A stretch of DNA of 64,000 nt from the NCBI GenBank assembly GCA_039714535.1, contig JBDLJC010000002.1:1-64000 (forward strand). The letters are read 5' to 3'. Every line of letters begins with the position of its first letter. Within the stretch, counting starts at the first letter, position 1. The translations under genes and the position numbers were made by a program. Shown here piece after piece: positions 8,891 through 17,105 of the stretch. The DNA is from JAGXFP01 sp039714535 (GTDB taxonomy: Bacteria > Desulfobacterota > Desulfobulbia > Desulfobulbales > JAGXFP01). The notes beneath the pieces were generated by a model, which made no database searches, was not told the DNA's origin, and saw only the letters and a program-made list of their open reading frames with translations.

Positions 8891-9017
8891 CGTTACGCTT
8901 GGCTGGATTGATTGGTCTTGGCGGTGGGGTTTGCAGGGCATACTGCAACCAGAGACGGCGATGTTGTTCCTCATCGGTCAGAGGCGCGGCCTGCGGTGTT
9001 GGTTTGTCGTTTTCCAT
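8856..9017 (-). CDS. Small 53-residue protein between the DksA-like gene and a hypothetical gene
   Basis: The ATG at 9017 begins 9 bases after the stop of the DksA-like gene and has GAGGG at a good distance upstream. The product starts MENDKPTPQAAPLTDEEQHR, continues with RLWLQYALQ and ends in a Pro/basic-rich tail. It overlaps the next gene by 35 bases. The clear ribosome-binding site and operon position support a real gene. I do not recognise the family. Confidence 0.5.
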   Translation of the reverse strand: MENDKPTPQAAPLTDEEQHRRLWLQYALQTPPPRPINPAKRNDDKQAPLRGPS

Positions 9018-9025
9018 GGTCACCC

Positions 9026-9361
9026 TCAGTCGGCGCAGTCGACGCAGAATCTTGATTCGGGCATGAACTGCAGCCGGGCCAAGGGTATCGGATCACCACA
9101 GCTGGTGCAAAGACCGAAATCGGGCTGGTCTATTTTCGCCAGGGCGTGGTCCAGTAAAACCAGTCTGCTCCTGGCATCGCGCAGCTTGGCCTCACTTATC
9201 TTTCTCGAGCTCATGGCATCCATTCTCGAGAGGCGGCCAATGGCATCATCCGGTGCAACCGGCCCGGTTTGGTCAGCGAGGGAAGCGATATCTCCTTTGA
9301 CCTTGTCCAGCTCTTGGCGGATGTGTTGCCGTAGTTGGTTGCGGTCAGCTTGATCGATCAT
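9026..9361 (-). CDS. DksA/TraR-type C4 zinc-finger protein
   Basis: 111 residues. The N-terminal two-thirds are helical and coiled-coil-like (about 1-80). The C-terminus carries the zinc finger, with CTSCGDPIPLARL and then FCVDC giving four cysteines in the TraR/DksA arrangement. Such proteins bind RNA polymerase through the secondary channel and modulate initiation, often together with ppGpp; a RelA/SpoT homologue is also present in this window. At 111 residues it is shorter than E. coli DksA (about 150), so it is better called DksA/TraR-family than DksA. GGGA lies before the ATG. Confidence 0.85.
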   Translation of the reverse strand: MIDQADRNQLRQHIRQELDKVKGDIASLADQTGPVAPDDAIGRLSRMDAMSSRKISEAKLRDARSRLVLLDHALAKIDQPDFGLCTSCGDPIPLARLQFMPESRFCVDCAD

Positions 9362-9369
9362 TCCCGGCC

Positions 9370-10122
9370 CTATTTCCAGATGGCCTTGCGGCGGCCTCTC
9401 TTCTCTTCTTTTTCATATTCCTCTTGTTCGTATTCTTCCTCATCTTTTTTATTCTTCTTGGTCTTTCGGTATTCGCGGGCCTCTTGCTTTGTCTCTTGCC
9501 GTTTTTTCTTTACTTTCGTCCGGTTATTATTTTGCTTACCTTTAGGTTTTTTGCGGCTCTTTTTTTTGTTATCTTGTCTTGTTTCACGTCTTTCTAGCTT
9601 GTTTTCTCGACGATCTAATTTGTCTTCACGCCTGTCCAGTTGATCTTTTTGCCGCTGTAGTTGCTCTTTTTGCCGTGCCTTTTTCTTGTCCAGACGCTCT
9701 CTCTGATTCTCCCTCTTGTCGCGTAATTTTTCTCTTTGTTTACGGTGTTTTTCTTTACGCAGGCCGGGTGGATATCGTTTTATTGTCTCCTTGTGATAGA
9801 TATATGGTTTGGGACCACCAAGTTCCATGGTGACGAAATTGTTCAGATCGATCCGGATGTGACTCGGTAGCAAGGGGGCAGACAACCAGATGTTATCGCT
9901 CAGGTAAAAATAGATGTTACTGGTTGTGTCGAAATAAACTTCTGTCCCAGGAAAATAGCGGTAGTGATGTCTTGCCGCCCTGGGAGGAGCGTAATGGGTT
10001 ACTCTTGGCGCCCGGACGTGTGGGTGAGGCGGTAGGGGAACCCAGACTCGGCAACCGCTGGCCGCAAAAAGCAGCACAAGAACTGTCACGACTAAACTGA
10101 TATTTTTTCTTGAATGACGCAT
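9370..10122 (-). CDS. Lipoprotein with a long Lys/Arg/Glu/Gln-rich tail
   Basis: 250 residues. The signal peptide ends in a lipobox (LLFAASGC), so it should be a lipid-anchored envelope protein. Residues about 25-110 contain Pro/His-rich sequence and a compact aromatic segment (YRYFPGTEVYFDTTSNIYFYLSD, read in parts), like small periplasmic beta domains. From about 115 to the end the protein is almost entirely charged: repeated RRExKLxRRE-type heptads, then KKK/RKK clusters and a short acidic stretch. This is a highly basic coiled coil. The start is supported by AGGAG. Function is unknown; binding to nucleic acid, LPS or peptidoglycan is speculation. Confidence 0.75.
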   Translation of the reverse strand: MRHSRKNISLVVTVLVLLFAASGCRVWVPLPPHPHVRAPRVTHYAPPRAARHHYRYFPGTEVYFDTTSNIYFYLSDNIWLSAPLLPSHIRIDLNNFVTMELGGPKPYIYHKETIKRYPPGLRKEKHRKQREKLRDKRENQRERLDKKKARQKEQLQRQKDQLDRREDKLDRRENKLERRETRQDNKKKSRKKPKGKQNNNRTKVKKKRQETKQEAREYRKTKKNKKDEEEYEQEEYEKEEKRGRRKAIWK

Positions 10123-10145
10123 GCTTTGTTATCTCCTGGATTTGT

Positions 10146-10808
10146 TTAACCGGGGAAACTGGATTTCATCTTGGCAATGGCCTGCTGATAGTTGGATTGG
10201 CCGAATATGGCGGAACCGGCCACAAAGATATTGGCCCCCGCTTTAACTACTTCGCCGATGTTATTAGGGCCGATACCGCCATCAACCTCAATACCGACAC
10301 TAAGGCCGCGGTTATCGATCATCTCTTTCAATCTGCGAATCTTGCTAAGGGCCGACGGGATGAATTTCTGCCCGCCGAAGCCAGGATTGACGCTCATGAT
10401 CATCACCAGGTCGACATCCGCCAGGAGCCACTCAATCGACTCCAGAGGGGTTGCGGGGTTCAGGACAATCCCGGCCTTTTTCCCCAAATCCTTGATGCGG
10501 CCGATGGTGCGGTGCAGATGGTTACCAGTCTCGGCGTGGATCGTTATCCAGTCGGCCCCGGCTTCGGCGAAATCGTCCAGATAGCGGTCGGCATTTTCAA
10601 TCATCAGGTGGACATCGAGAGGCGCATCGGTGATGGCCCGGGCTGCTTTAACGATCAACGGGCCGATGGTGATGTTGGGGACGAAATGACCATCCATAAC
10701 ATCGATATGGACAACGTCGGCGCCGGCGTCAAGGACCTCGTTGATCTCGGTGCCGAGGCGGGCAAAATCGGCCGATAGAATTGATGGGGCGATCATGAAA
10801 TTCTGCAT
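10146..10808 (-). CDS. rpe: Ribulose-phosphate 3-epimerase
   Basis: 220 residues, the normal length for the family. TIM-barrel motifs are all present: IAPSILSADFARL at the start, VVHIDVMDGHFVPNITIGP with metal-ligand His/Asp, DVHLMIENADRY, ITIHAE, MSVNPGFGGQKF and the phosphate-binding VDGGIGPNNI ... FVAGSAIFG. It interconverts ribulose-5-phosphate and xylulose-5-phosphate in the pentose phosphate pathway. GGAGAAC precedes the ATG. It lies between the M16 peptidase gene and the lipoprotein gene on the same strand; no functional link with either is obvious. Confidence 0.96.
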   Translation of the reverse strand: MQNFMIAPSILSADFARLGTEINEVLDAGADVVHIDVMDGHFVPNITIGPLIVKAARAITDAPLDVHLMIENADRYLDDFAEAGADWITIHAETGNHLHRTIGRIKDLGKKAGIVLNPATPLESIEWLLADVDLVMIMSVNPGFGGQKFIPSALSKIRRLKEMIDNRGLSVGIEVDGGIGPNNIGEVVKAGANIFVAGSAIFGQSNYQQAIAKMKSSFPG

Positions 10809-10941
10809 CTATTTGTTCTCCATTGGTTTTTCTTTTTGTCCACCTGGACTGATTTCTGGCGATTTTTCCTGGCTTAGACCGGTTGTACTATTCGGTATCG
10901 CCTGCTTTGCTGGTGTCAAGATCAGGTTCGGGATTTGGACC

Positions 10942-13785
10942 TCATTCACGGGCTGCTTTGGGAACAGGCTCCTCGTCGGTTATGGTCTGTGGTTCTGCTT
11001 GCATTGTTGCTTTCGCGCCAACCGTTACCATTGCGTAGTGATCGGGCTGGATGTATTTCTGGGCAACCTCCAGGACCTGCTGGGCAGACACCGCCTCAAG
11101 TTCTTTTATATAACGGTTGCCGAAATCAAGACCCAGATCATAGGTTTCGTTCAGCCCCATTTCCATGGCTTGGGAACCGTGGGTCTGCAGGCCCAATTCA
11201 TAGTGGCCGATGAGCAGGTTTTTGGCTTTAGCAAGCTCCGCTTCGGTGATTAGTTCCTGGCGGGCCTTGAACAGTTCTTTCCAGACAGCTTTGATGGCTT
11301 GGTCCTTTTTGTCGGGGCTGGTGCCTATGTAGATTCCGAAAGAACCGGTGTCCAGGCCGAACTGCGAAAAAGATGACAGGCTGTAGGCCAGGCTTTGCTT
11401 ATCGCGCAGGCCGATGAAAAGCCGACCGCTTTGGCCGCTGAGAACCGTATCCAGGATCTCAAGGGCATAACGATCGGGGCTGGTCATGGTGGTACCCAGA
11501 AAACCGATGATCAGGTGGAGTTGCTCCCGGTCTTTGATTATTGTGACCAGATCGGGGCGGCCTGGTGGGTCGGGGGGCAGGATTGATTCTTCCTCGAGGC
11601 CTGAAGTTGTTGCTGGTTTTATCGGGGCCTGCCAGTCGCCTAAGATCTTCTCGACCAGATCCCTGACTTCTTCGGCCTTGACTGCCCCGGCTACGCTGAG
11701 CACCATTTGCTCCGGCGCTGCATGCTGATTGTAGAGCTCCTTGAGCTGATTTACCGTGAAGCCCCGGATGGCCTCTTCACTGCCGACCGTATTGAGACCA
11801 TAGGGGTGTCCCGGAAAAATGGCCTTGTTGAAGTTAAGGAAAGCAAGGGTTGGCAGCGAGTCTTCCTGTTGTTTAAGCTGGGAGAGAAGTTCCGGCCTGA
11901 TTTTTTCCGCCTCATCCTTGGCAAAGGCTGGCTCCCGGATCACATCGTTAACCAGTTGCAGGCCGGGTTCAAAGAAACGGGCCAGGAAATCGGCCCTGAT
12001 GCCGAAGGTGTTTTTGCCGTTAAAACCGGAGATATCGCCGGCCATGTCGGCGACCTTAATGGCAAGTTCCCGGTAGCTGAGATCGGTAGTGCCTTTGGGC
12101 AACAGTTCGCTGATAAAGGCAAAGGCCCCGTTGGTCGCTTCGGTTTCACTACGCAGGCCGCCGGGGAAAATGGTCCGAATCGCCACGGTTTTGACCCTGG
12201 TGTCTTCTCGAACCACCAGCCGAATGCCATTGGCCAGGCGATATTGGTAGACATTAGGTAGATAGGAATTGGCGACCAGCGAGGTGGGTACCCCGTTGCG
12301 GGCCAGGTTCTCAGCGCGCGCGGCGATTTCCGCCATCCTCTTTGCATTGAGATCAACGGTTTCTTTTTCAGGTGAGATAAAGCCGGTGATTAATTTCTCG
12401 GGAACGAAGAATGAAGTCGCCACCCGCATTATATCCTCTCTGGTGACAGAGCGGATTCTGGAGAGGTATTCATCTTCCCGGGGGTCTCCGGCCAGAAATT
12501 CGAAGGAACCGATGATCCTCGCTTGGCCTTCGACTCTTTCCAGGCCGAAGACAAAGTCACTCTCCAGGTTGCGCTTGACCCTGGCCAATTCCGCCTCATC
12601 AATCGGCAGATATTTGAGTTTAAAAATTTCGGCCAGCGCCGTTGCTATTGCCGGTTTTATCTTGTCGCTGGCCAGAGTGGCGAATATTTCGAAAAGCCCT
12701 GCGTCTCTGGGGGTAAAGGCACTGGCGCTAATCTGGTAGACCAATCCCTGCTCGTTGCGGAGCTGATGGTATAAACGGGAGGTTTCGCCCTGGCCAAGCA
12801 CGCCGGCGATTACATCCAGGACCGGTGAATCCGGGTGGTCGAAGGGGGTAATTGGGAAAGACATGGCCAGGTGGGTTTGTTTGATGTCTCCGGACATCTT
12901 AAAGAATCCAGCTTCTTCCCTGGGAGGTTCACGGGGCAGGTCCAGGGACAAGTCCTCTCCTTTCGGGGTATTGCCCAGAAGCTTTTTGACCAGAGCCTCA
13001 ACCTCTCTGAATTTGACATCGCCGGCAATGACCACCGTAAAGTTTTCCGGATGGTAATGCTTCTGGACGTAATTGATGATGTCTTCACGGCTGAAGGAGG
13101 AAACGCTTTCCCTGGTGCCGATGACCGGCAGTCGGTAGGGGTGGACCTGGTAGGATTTGCTCATCAGTTCCTGAAACATTCTGAGCTGGGGCCGATCTTC
13201 CCGCATGGCGATTTCTTCCAACACCACCTTTTTTTCACGTTCGAGTTCATCTGCGTCAAAGGTGGAATTCAGGACCGCATCGGCAAGAACATCCAGGGCC
13301 AGTCCCCAATGGCGGGCGGAGAGGGTGGCGTGATAGACCGTGTATTCGAAAGAGGTGTAGGCGTTGATTTGGCCGCCGGCTTCTTCAATGGCTGCCGCGA
13401 CTTCACCGGCTTTCCGGGCCGGGGTGCCCTTGAAAATCATATGTTCGATCAGGTGGGTGATGCCCCCTTCGTCGGCTTCTTCGTAGACGCTGCCGGCTTT
13501 GATCCAGAGCTGCACTGTCGCGACCTTGGTTGCAGGTGTTTCCTTCACCAGAATGGTCAGGCCGTTATCCAGGATGGTTTTGTGGAGTTGGGGGGCGAGT
13601 TCGACTGCCGCGGCTATATTCATAGTAGTTGCTAAGACGATAGAGGTTATTAGAAAGAATAGGCCGAATGCCTTTAATGCGCCATGGCAGCTCAGTCGCT
13701 GCCGATGGTGGGTGCTGATCGGGGGGAATTGTGGGGCAATTTTTATTGCATCGCCACGATCTGCAACAGTGATCGGTAAAAACAT
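10942..13785 (-). CDS. Tandem M16 (insulinase/pitrilysin-type) zinc peptidase, exported
   Basis: 947 residues from ATG 13785, which has GAGGAG upstream; an upstream TTG (13818) is less likely. A cytoplasmic stretch and a hydrophobic segment (FGLFFLITSIVLA) suggest export or a membrane anchor. The first peptidase unit has HLIEH (residues about 111-115), the inverted zinc motif HxxEH, and a downstream EEIAMRED helix supplying the third ligand. The second half (about 510-930) repeats the M16 fold (YRLANGIRLVVRED) but has FISEL where the zinc motif should be, so it is the inactive partner. One-chain active plus inactive M16 pairs resemble pitrilysin-type or YmxG/PqqL-like enzymes. Predicted role: periplasmic peptide degradation. 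Confidence 0.85.
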   Translation of the reverse strand: MFLPITVADRGDAIKIAPQFPPISTHHRQRLSCHGALKAFGLFFLITSIVLATTMNIAAAVELAPQLHKTILDNGLTILVKETPATKVATVQLWIKAGSVYEEADEGGITHLIEHMIFKGTPARKAGEVAAAIEEAGGQINAYTSFEYTVYHATLSARHWGLALDVLADAVLNSTFDADELEREKKVVLEEIAMREDRPQLRMFQELMSKSYQVHPYRLPVIGTRESVSSFSREDIINYVQKHYHPENFTVVIAGDVKFREVEALVKKLLGNTPKGEDLSLDLPREPPREEAGFFKMSGDIKQTHLAMSFPITPFDHPDSPVLDVIAGVLGQGETSRLYHQLRNEQGLVYQISASAFTPRDAGLFEIFATLASDKIKPAIATALAEIFKLKYLPIDEAELARVKRNLESDFVFGLERVEGQARIIGSFEFLAGDPREDEYLSRIRSVTREDIMRVATSFFVPEKLITGFISPEKETVDLNAKRMAEIAARAENLARNGVPTSLVANSYLPNVYQYRLANGIRLVVREDTRVKTVAIRTIFPGGLRSETEATNGAFAFISELLPKGTTDLSYRELAIKVADMAGDISGFNGKNTFGIRADFLARFFEPGLQLVNDVIREPAFAKDEAEKIRPELLSQLKQQEDSLPTLAFLNFNKAIFPGHPYGLNTVGSEEAIRGFTVNQLKELYNQHAAPEQMVLSVAGAVKAEEVRDLVEKILGDWQAPIKPATTSGLEEESILPPDPPGRPDLVTIIKDREQLHLIIGFLGTTMTSPDRYALEILDTVLSGQSGRLFIGLRDKQSLAYSLSSFSQFGLDTGSFGIYIGTSPDKKDQAIKAVWKELFKARQELITEAELAKAKNLLIGHYELGLQTHGSQAMEMGLNETYDLGLDFGNRYIKELEAVSAQQVLEVAQKYIQPDHYAMVTVGAKATMQAEPQTITDEEPVPKAARE

Positions 13786-13936
13786 CTGGTTAAGCTCCTC
13801 TCCGGTTCGGTCCAACAAGAAATTTATTGATTAAATATCATGGCATAAATTAACAACTCGGGCGGATAATTTTGCTCAAAATAGTCAAGGAAGTCTAGCT
13901 GAAAGTTCGATGGAAAATGTTTAAGCCAACTCGCTA

Positions 13937-14746
13937 TTAATTATGATTAGTCGCCGACCGGCTTTTTTGTCTGTTCAGGAAAAGAATGGCTGTTCCTGCC
14001 AAAATCATCAGGCTGCTCAAGATCTGGCCCATGGTCAACTGTCCTACCAGGAAACCAAGCTGAACATCGGGTTCCCGGAATAGTTCGACAAAGGAGCGCA
14101 GGATGCCGTAGCTGATCAGAAAGGCGGCAAAGAGGGTGCCGCCTGGCCACTGACGGCGATAGTGCACGGTTTTAAGGAACCAGAGAAAAATAAAGAGCAG
14201 AACTCCTTCCAGGAAAAATTCATAGAGTTGGGACGGGTGGCGGGGCATGGGTCCGCCGGTGGGAAAGACCATGCCCCAAGGGACATCCGAGATCCGGCCA
14301 AACAATTCACCGTTAATAAAATTGCCGATTCGGCCCAGGCCCAGACCGATCGGGATGGCAACCACGTAGAGATCGGCGGTTGCCAAAAAGGGGATGGAAT
14401 TTTTCCGGCAGAACAGCCAAGCGGCACCGATTAGGCCGAGAAGTGAACCGTGGAAGGACATGCCGCCCTGCCAGATGGCAATGATCTCGCCGGGGTGCTG
14501 GAGATAATAACCGGTATTGTAGAAGGCCACGTAGCCGAGGCGGGCCCCCAGAATCAGGCCGATAATCAAGGCGAAGTTCAGGTCTTCAAAGTGGTCTTCA
14601 ATAAATTTCAGTCGGTATTTTTTTATCTGGTGGGCAACGAGAACATACACTGCCGCAAAACCAAGTACGTACATCAGCCCGTACCAGCGGACTTTTAACG
14701 GTCCCAGGCCGAAGATAACCGGATCGATTTGAGGATAAGTTATCAT
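13937..14746 (-). CDS. lgt: Prolipoprotein diacylglyceryl transferase
   Basis: 269 residues with about seven membrane segments. The Lgt signature GLGRIGNFINGELFGR is complete. Also present are YGLMYVLGF near the N-terminus, GGMSFHGSLLG with the functionally important His, and PRHPSQLYE. It transfers diacylglycerol from phosphatidylglycerol to the lipobox Cys of prolipoproteins in the inner membrane. Several predicted lipoproteins in this window (9370-10122, 7384-8070) would be substrates. A small membrane protein gene ends 3 bases upstream, so the two are probably co-transcribed. Confidence 0.96.
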   Translation of the reverse strand: MITYPQIDPVIFGLGPLKVRWYGLMYVLGFAAVYVLVAHQIKKYRLKFIEDHFEDLNFALIIGLILGARLGYVAFYNTGYYLQHPGEIIAIWQGGMSFHGSLLGLIGAAWLFCRKNSIPFLATADLYVVAIPIGLGLGRIGNFINGELFGRISDVPWGMVFPTGGPMPRHPSQLYEFFLEGVLLFIFLWFLKTVHYRRQWPGGTLFAAFLISYGILRSFVELFREPDVQLGFLVGQLTMGQILSSLMILAGTAILFLNRQKSRSATNHN

Positions 14747-14749
14747 TGG

Positions 14750-14992
14750 TTAGTTGTTGCTTGAGACGGCATCACGCAGGGCCTTGCCGCTTTTTTCCAG
14801 GGCCCGGCCACTCTGCTCCAGAACCTTGTCCCCGGTCTTTTGCATTTTGCTCTTAATGGTGGCGTTGGCAAAAGGATTGCTAAATATAGACTTATCTTTA
14901 GCCAGATTTGCGCCGACCCACAGGCCGATAAGCAGGCCGATCAGGATGCCGGTGATAAGATTTTTAAGATCTTTGACAAAAAAGATACCCAT
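14750..14992 (-). CDS. Small membrane protein, YtxH/glycine-zipper-like
   Basis: 80 residues. One membrane segment with glycine spacing (LITGILIGLLIGLWVGANLA) near the N-terminus is followed by a soluble, amphipathic tail with KSGKALRDAV-type repeats. The pattern resembles YtxH/DUF883-type small stress proteins, but I cannot assign a family. It lies directly upstream of lgt on the same strand with a 3-base gap, so co-translation is likely. Confidence 0.65.
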   Translation of the reverse strand: MGIFFVKDLKNLITGILIGLLIGLWVGANLAKDKSIFSNPFANATIKSKMQKTGDKVLEQSGRALEKSGKALRDAVSSNN

Positions 14993-15144
14993 AATATTTT
15001 CCCCTTTGGCTTTAGTACCTTAGCGGTTATTGCAGTGATTTTTATCGAGCTGGGTTAACTATAATCCCGTTTGCCCGGATTAAGCAGTCTTGCTGACTGA
15101 CCTTAAACTCGATAGTAAAAGGAGTCAACTTCCACGTCCACGTT

Positions 15145-15312
15145 TTATGCGGCCAGATCCAGAGAAATTATGGTTATAAGTCTACTTTTTGCCGGGGGCA
15201 AAAAGGTCCCGAAGCCATGCTTGCTTGGCTCGCCGCCTCTAAGGAGGGTCAAGATGGCCGCAAGCAGCAAGGCGGCTGCTAACAGGAGAATCAGGAGGTC
15301 TTCTTTTCTCAT
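15145..15312 (-). CDS. Possible 55-residue single-span membrane protein
   Basis: An ORF starting ATG at 15312 encodes MRKEDLLILLLAAALLLAAI followed by a positively charged Arg/Lys turn and a short tail. This is an ideal single N-terminal membrane anchor. It lies in the otherwise empty 374-base gap between the small membrane protein gene and the cyclic-nucleotide-binding gene, on the same strand as both. No good ribosome-binding site is seen, which lowers confidence. Confidence 0.4.
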   Translation of the reverse strand: MRKEDLLILLLAAALLLAAILTLLRGGEPSKHGFGTFLPPAKSRLITIISLDLAA

Positions 15313-15366
15313 AGGCAGGGCTTAGGGGGTAAAAGGACAAGGCCGGAGGGGGGAATAAACTCCTCC

Positions 15367-16026
15367 TCACATTATCTCTGTCGTCAAGATTTTTTTGACC
15401 TTTCTCAGAAAGGTATTTGAGGTACTCAGAGAGCTTATCGAACGGGTCGACTTAACCAGCTTTTTTTCATCATTAACCAGAAAATCTTCCATGTTTTCGG
15501 GGAGACTGGTTCCTTTTTGCTTGCAGATGGTAGAGAGCAGATGGGTGTAGGCATTGAGCTGATTTGAGGTCTTGCGGAGATTTTCGGTCTGGAACCTGGC
15601 AAAGCCGATAAGGATTTTTATACCTATGGTTGGGTGCTTCTTGAGGATCACCTTGAACGCGCTTTGGGGCAGGATTGCCAGGATTGATTTGCTGCTGGCC
15701 CGGATGCTGGCGGATCTCGGGGTTTCATCGAGCAAGGACATGTCGCCAATGGAGTAGCCTTTGGTGACGGAAGTTATCACGATTTCCGTGCCGGTAATTG
15801 ATTTTTTTAGGACTTCGAGTCGTCCTTCAATCACGAAGCCGACATACTGGCCCATTTCCCCCTCTTTGAATAAAAATTCGCCGCGTTTGAGTTCGTAAAG
15901 ACTCATGTAATTCATCAGGGTGGCCAGTTCATTATTGGTTAGATCGTCAAAGAAAGAGATCTGGCCAAGGGCAAAAACCAGGGCATCCTTGTTCTTCCTG
16001 AGCTCAATGTTAACTTTTTCAGTCAT
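15367..16026 (-). CDS. Cyclic-nucleotide-binding-domain protein
   Basis: 219 residues from ATG 16026, chosen over an upstream start (16065) because GGTGGAG lies just before it. Residues about 20-135 are a Crp-type cNMP-binding beta barrel: LKRGEFLFKEGEMGQYVGFVIEGRLEV, IGDMSLLDETPRSASIRA and FKVILKKHP. The PRSASIRA segment corresponds to the phosphate-binding cassette. There is no recognisable C-terminal HTH; the tail is helical and Ser/Lys-rich. It is therefore probably a cytoplasmic cAMP- or c-di-GMP-type sensor acting through protein contacts rather than a DNA-binding regulator. Partners are unknown. Confidence 0.75.
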   Translation of the reverse strand: MTEKVNIELRKNKDALVFALGQISFFDDLTNNELATLMNYMSLYELKRGEFLFKEGEMGQYVGFVIEGRLEVLKKSITGTEIVITSVTKGYSIGDMSLLDETPRSASIRASSKSILAILPQSAFKVILKKHPTIGIKILIGFARFQTENLRKTSNQLNAYTHLLSTICKQKGTSLPENMEDFLVNDEKKLVKSTRSISSLSTSNTFLRKVKKILTTEIM

Positions 16027-16112
16027 TTTTTCTCCACCACCCACACCACTCATTGTTATCAACAATTTAACCGGTCAGCTCTATAACACAGACAGTGGTT
16101 TGTTGTCAGTGT

Positions 16113-17105
16113 TTAAAGATTATCTTTGTTATTACTAGAATAAGCCAGCTTTTTCATCAGAGCAGTGAATTGATCCAGATTTTTAGCCCGGAGTATTTTA
16201 TGGATCTCCCGGCCGAAGAACGGATCTTCGTTGAGCATGCTCAGGATCGTTTTCAGTTTGTTTAGAACCTGCGTCTCACCTTGAAATATTTTCCGGTAGC
16301 GGTCGGTCAGTTCCGCAATATAGTATTGCAATTCTGCTGATCTTGCGGCCCGGGAGGGTATACGAGGAGCCGCATCGCGCAATCGCTGAAATATTAACGG
16401 ATCCCGGATGGCGCCGCGACCGATCATCAGACCGGCAGCCCCGGTATTTTTTAGTACCTGCAGTCCTTCTGCGGCGGTGGTTACGTCGCCGTTGGCAATA
16501 ATCGGCAGTCTGGTGCTGTCCACCACCCGGGCAGTCAGATCGTGATCGGCTACACCGCTGTATTTCTGGAGTACTGTGCGTGAATGTAGAACAATAAAAT
16601 CGATGCCGCAATTTTCGAAAATTGGCAGCAGTGAGAATATCTGTTCGGGGTCGTCATAACCGGAGCGGACCTTGACCGAAAGGCTGCCGTTGGTGCACTC
16701 TCTTAAACTTGTCAGTCGTTGATCAAGACCGGCTGAATGTTTAAGCAGGGCGCCGCCGGCCGAGCCGCTGTTCATGCGGCCAAACGGACAACCCAGGTTA
16801 AGATTCAGATGAACGGCGCCATGGTCTTGGGCGGCTTTGGCCGCAGCGACCAGGGCTTCGGTTTCTTTGCCGATCAGTTGCACAACCAGGGGAATATTTT
16901 CGCTACCACTGCCGGCCTCCAGCCGGTCCACAGGCGAAATGCCTTTGCGGGAGCCGGGCCTGACCCGGATAAACTCGGTGAACATGATATCCGGTTTGGC
17001 CCATTCGCCGAACAGAGCGCGTAAGGCCCGGTTGGTCAACCCTTGCATTGGGGCCAGCATCAAAGGGCAATCCTTTTCGGGGCGCCATGGCAGAGTGTTG
17101 TTCAT
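16113..17105 (-). CDS. tRNA-dihydrouridine synthase family protein
   Basis: 330 residues with the Dus TIM-barrel motifs: LAPMQGLTNRALR (FMN binding), IPLVVQLIG, LNLNLGCPFGRMNSGSAGGALL with the catalytic Cys, VKVRSGYDD, LHSRT, IIANGDVTT and GLMIGRGAI. It reduces uridine to dihydrouridine in tRNA D-loops using FMN and NADPH. The substitution pattern around CPFGRMNSGSAG is closer to DusC-type than to DusA/B. Its start overlaps the end of the Fic gene by 4 bases, so the two are translationally coupled. Confidence 0.9.
   Translation of the reverse strand: MNNTLPWRPEKDCPLMLAPMQGLTNRALRALFGEWAKPDIMFTEFIRVRPGSRKGISPVDRLEAGSGSENIPLVVQLIGKETEALVAAAKAAQDHGAVHLNLNLGCPFGRMNSGSAGGALLKHSAGLDQRLTSLRECTNGSLSVKVRSGYDDPEQIFSLLPIFENCGIDFIVLHSRTVLQKYSGVADHDLTARVVDSTRLPIIANGDVTTAAEGLQVLKNTGAAGLMIGRGAIRDPLIFQRLRDAAPRIPSRAARSAELQYYIAELTDRYRKIFQGETQVLNKLKTILSMLNEDPFFGREIHKILRAKNLDQFTALMKKLAYSSNNKDNL

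Noticed and set aside
8891..8974. 28-residue N-terminal extension of the hypothetical protein ending at 8360
   Set aside because: It lies entirely within the well-supported 53-residue ORF in another frame and has no ribosome-binding site.
10110..10778. 222-residue plus-strand ORF
   Set aside because: It is the antisense shadow of rpe, whose motifs are unmistakable on the minus strand.
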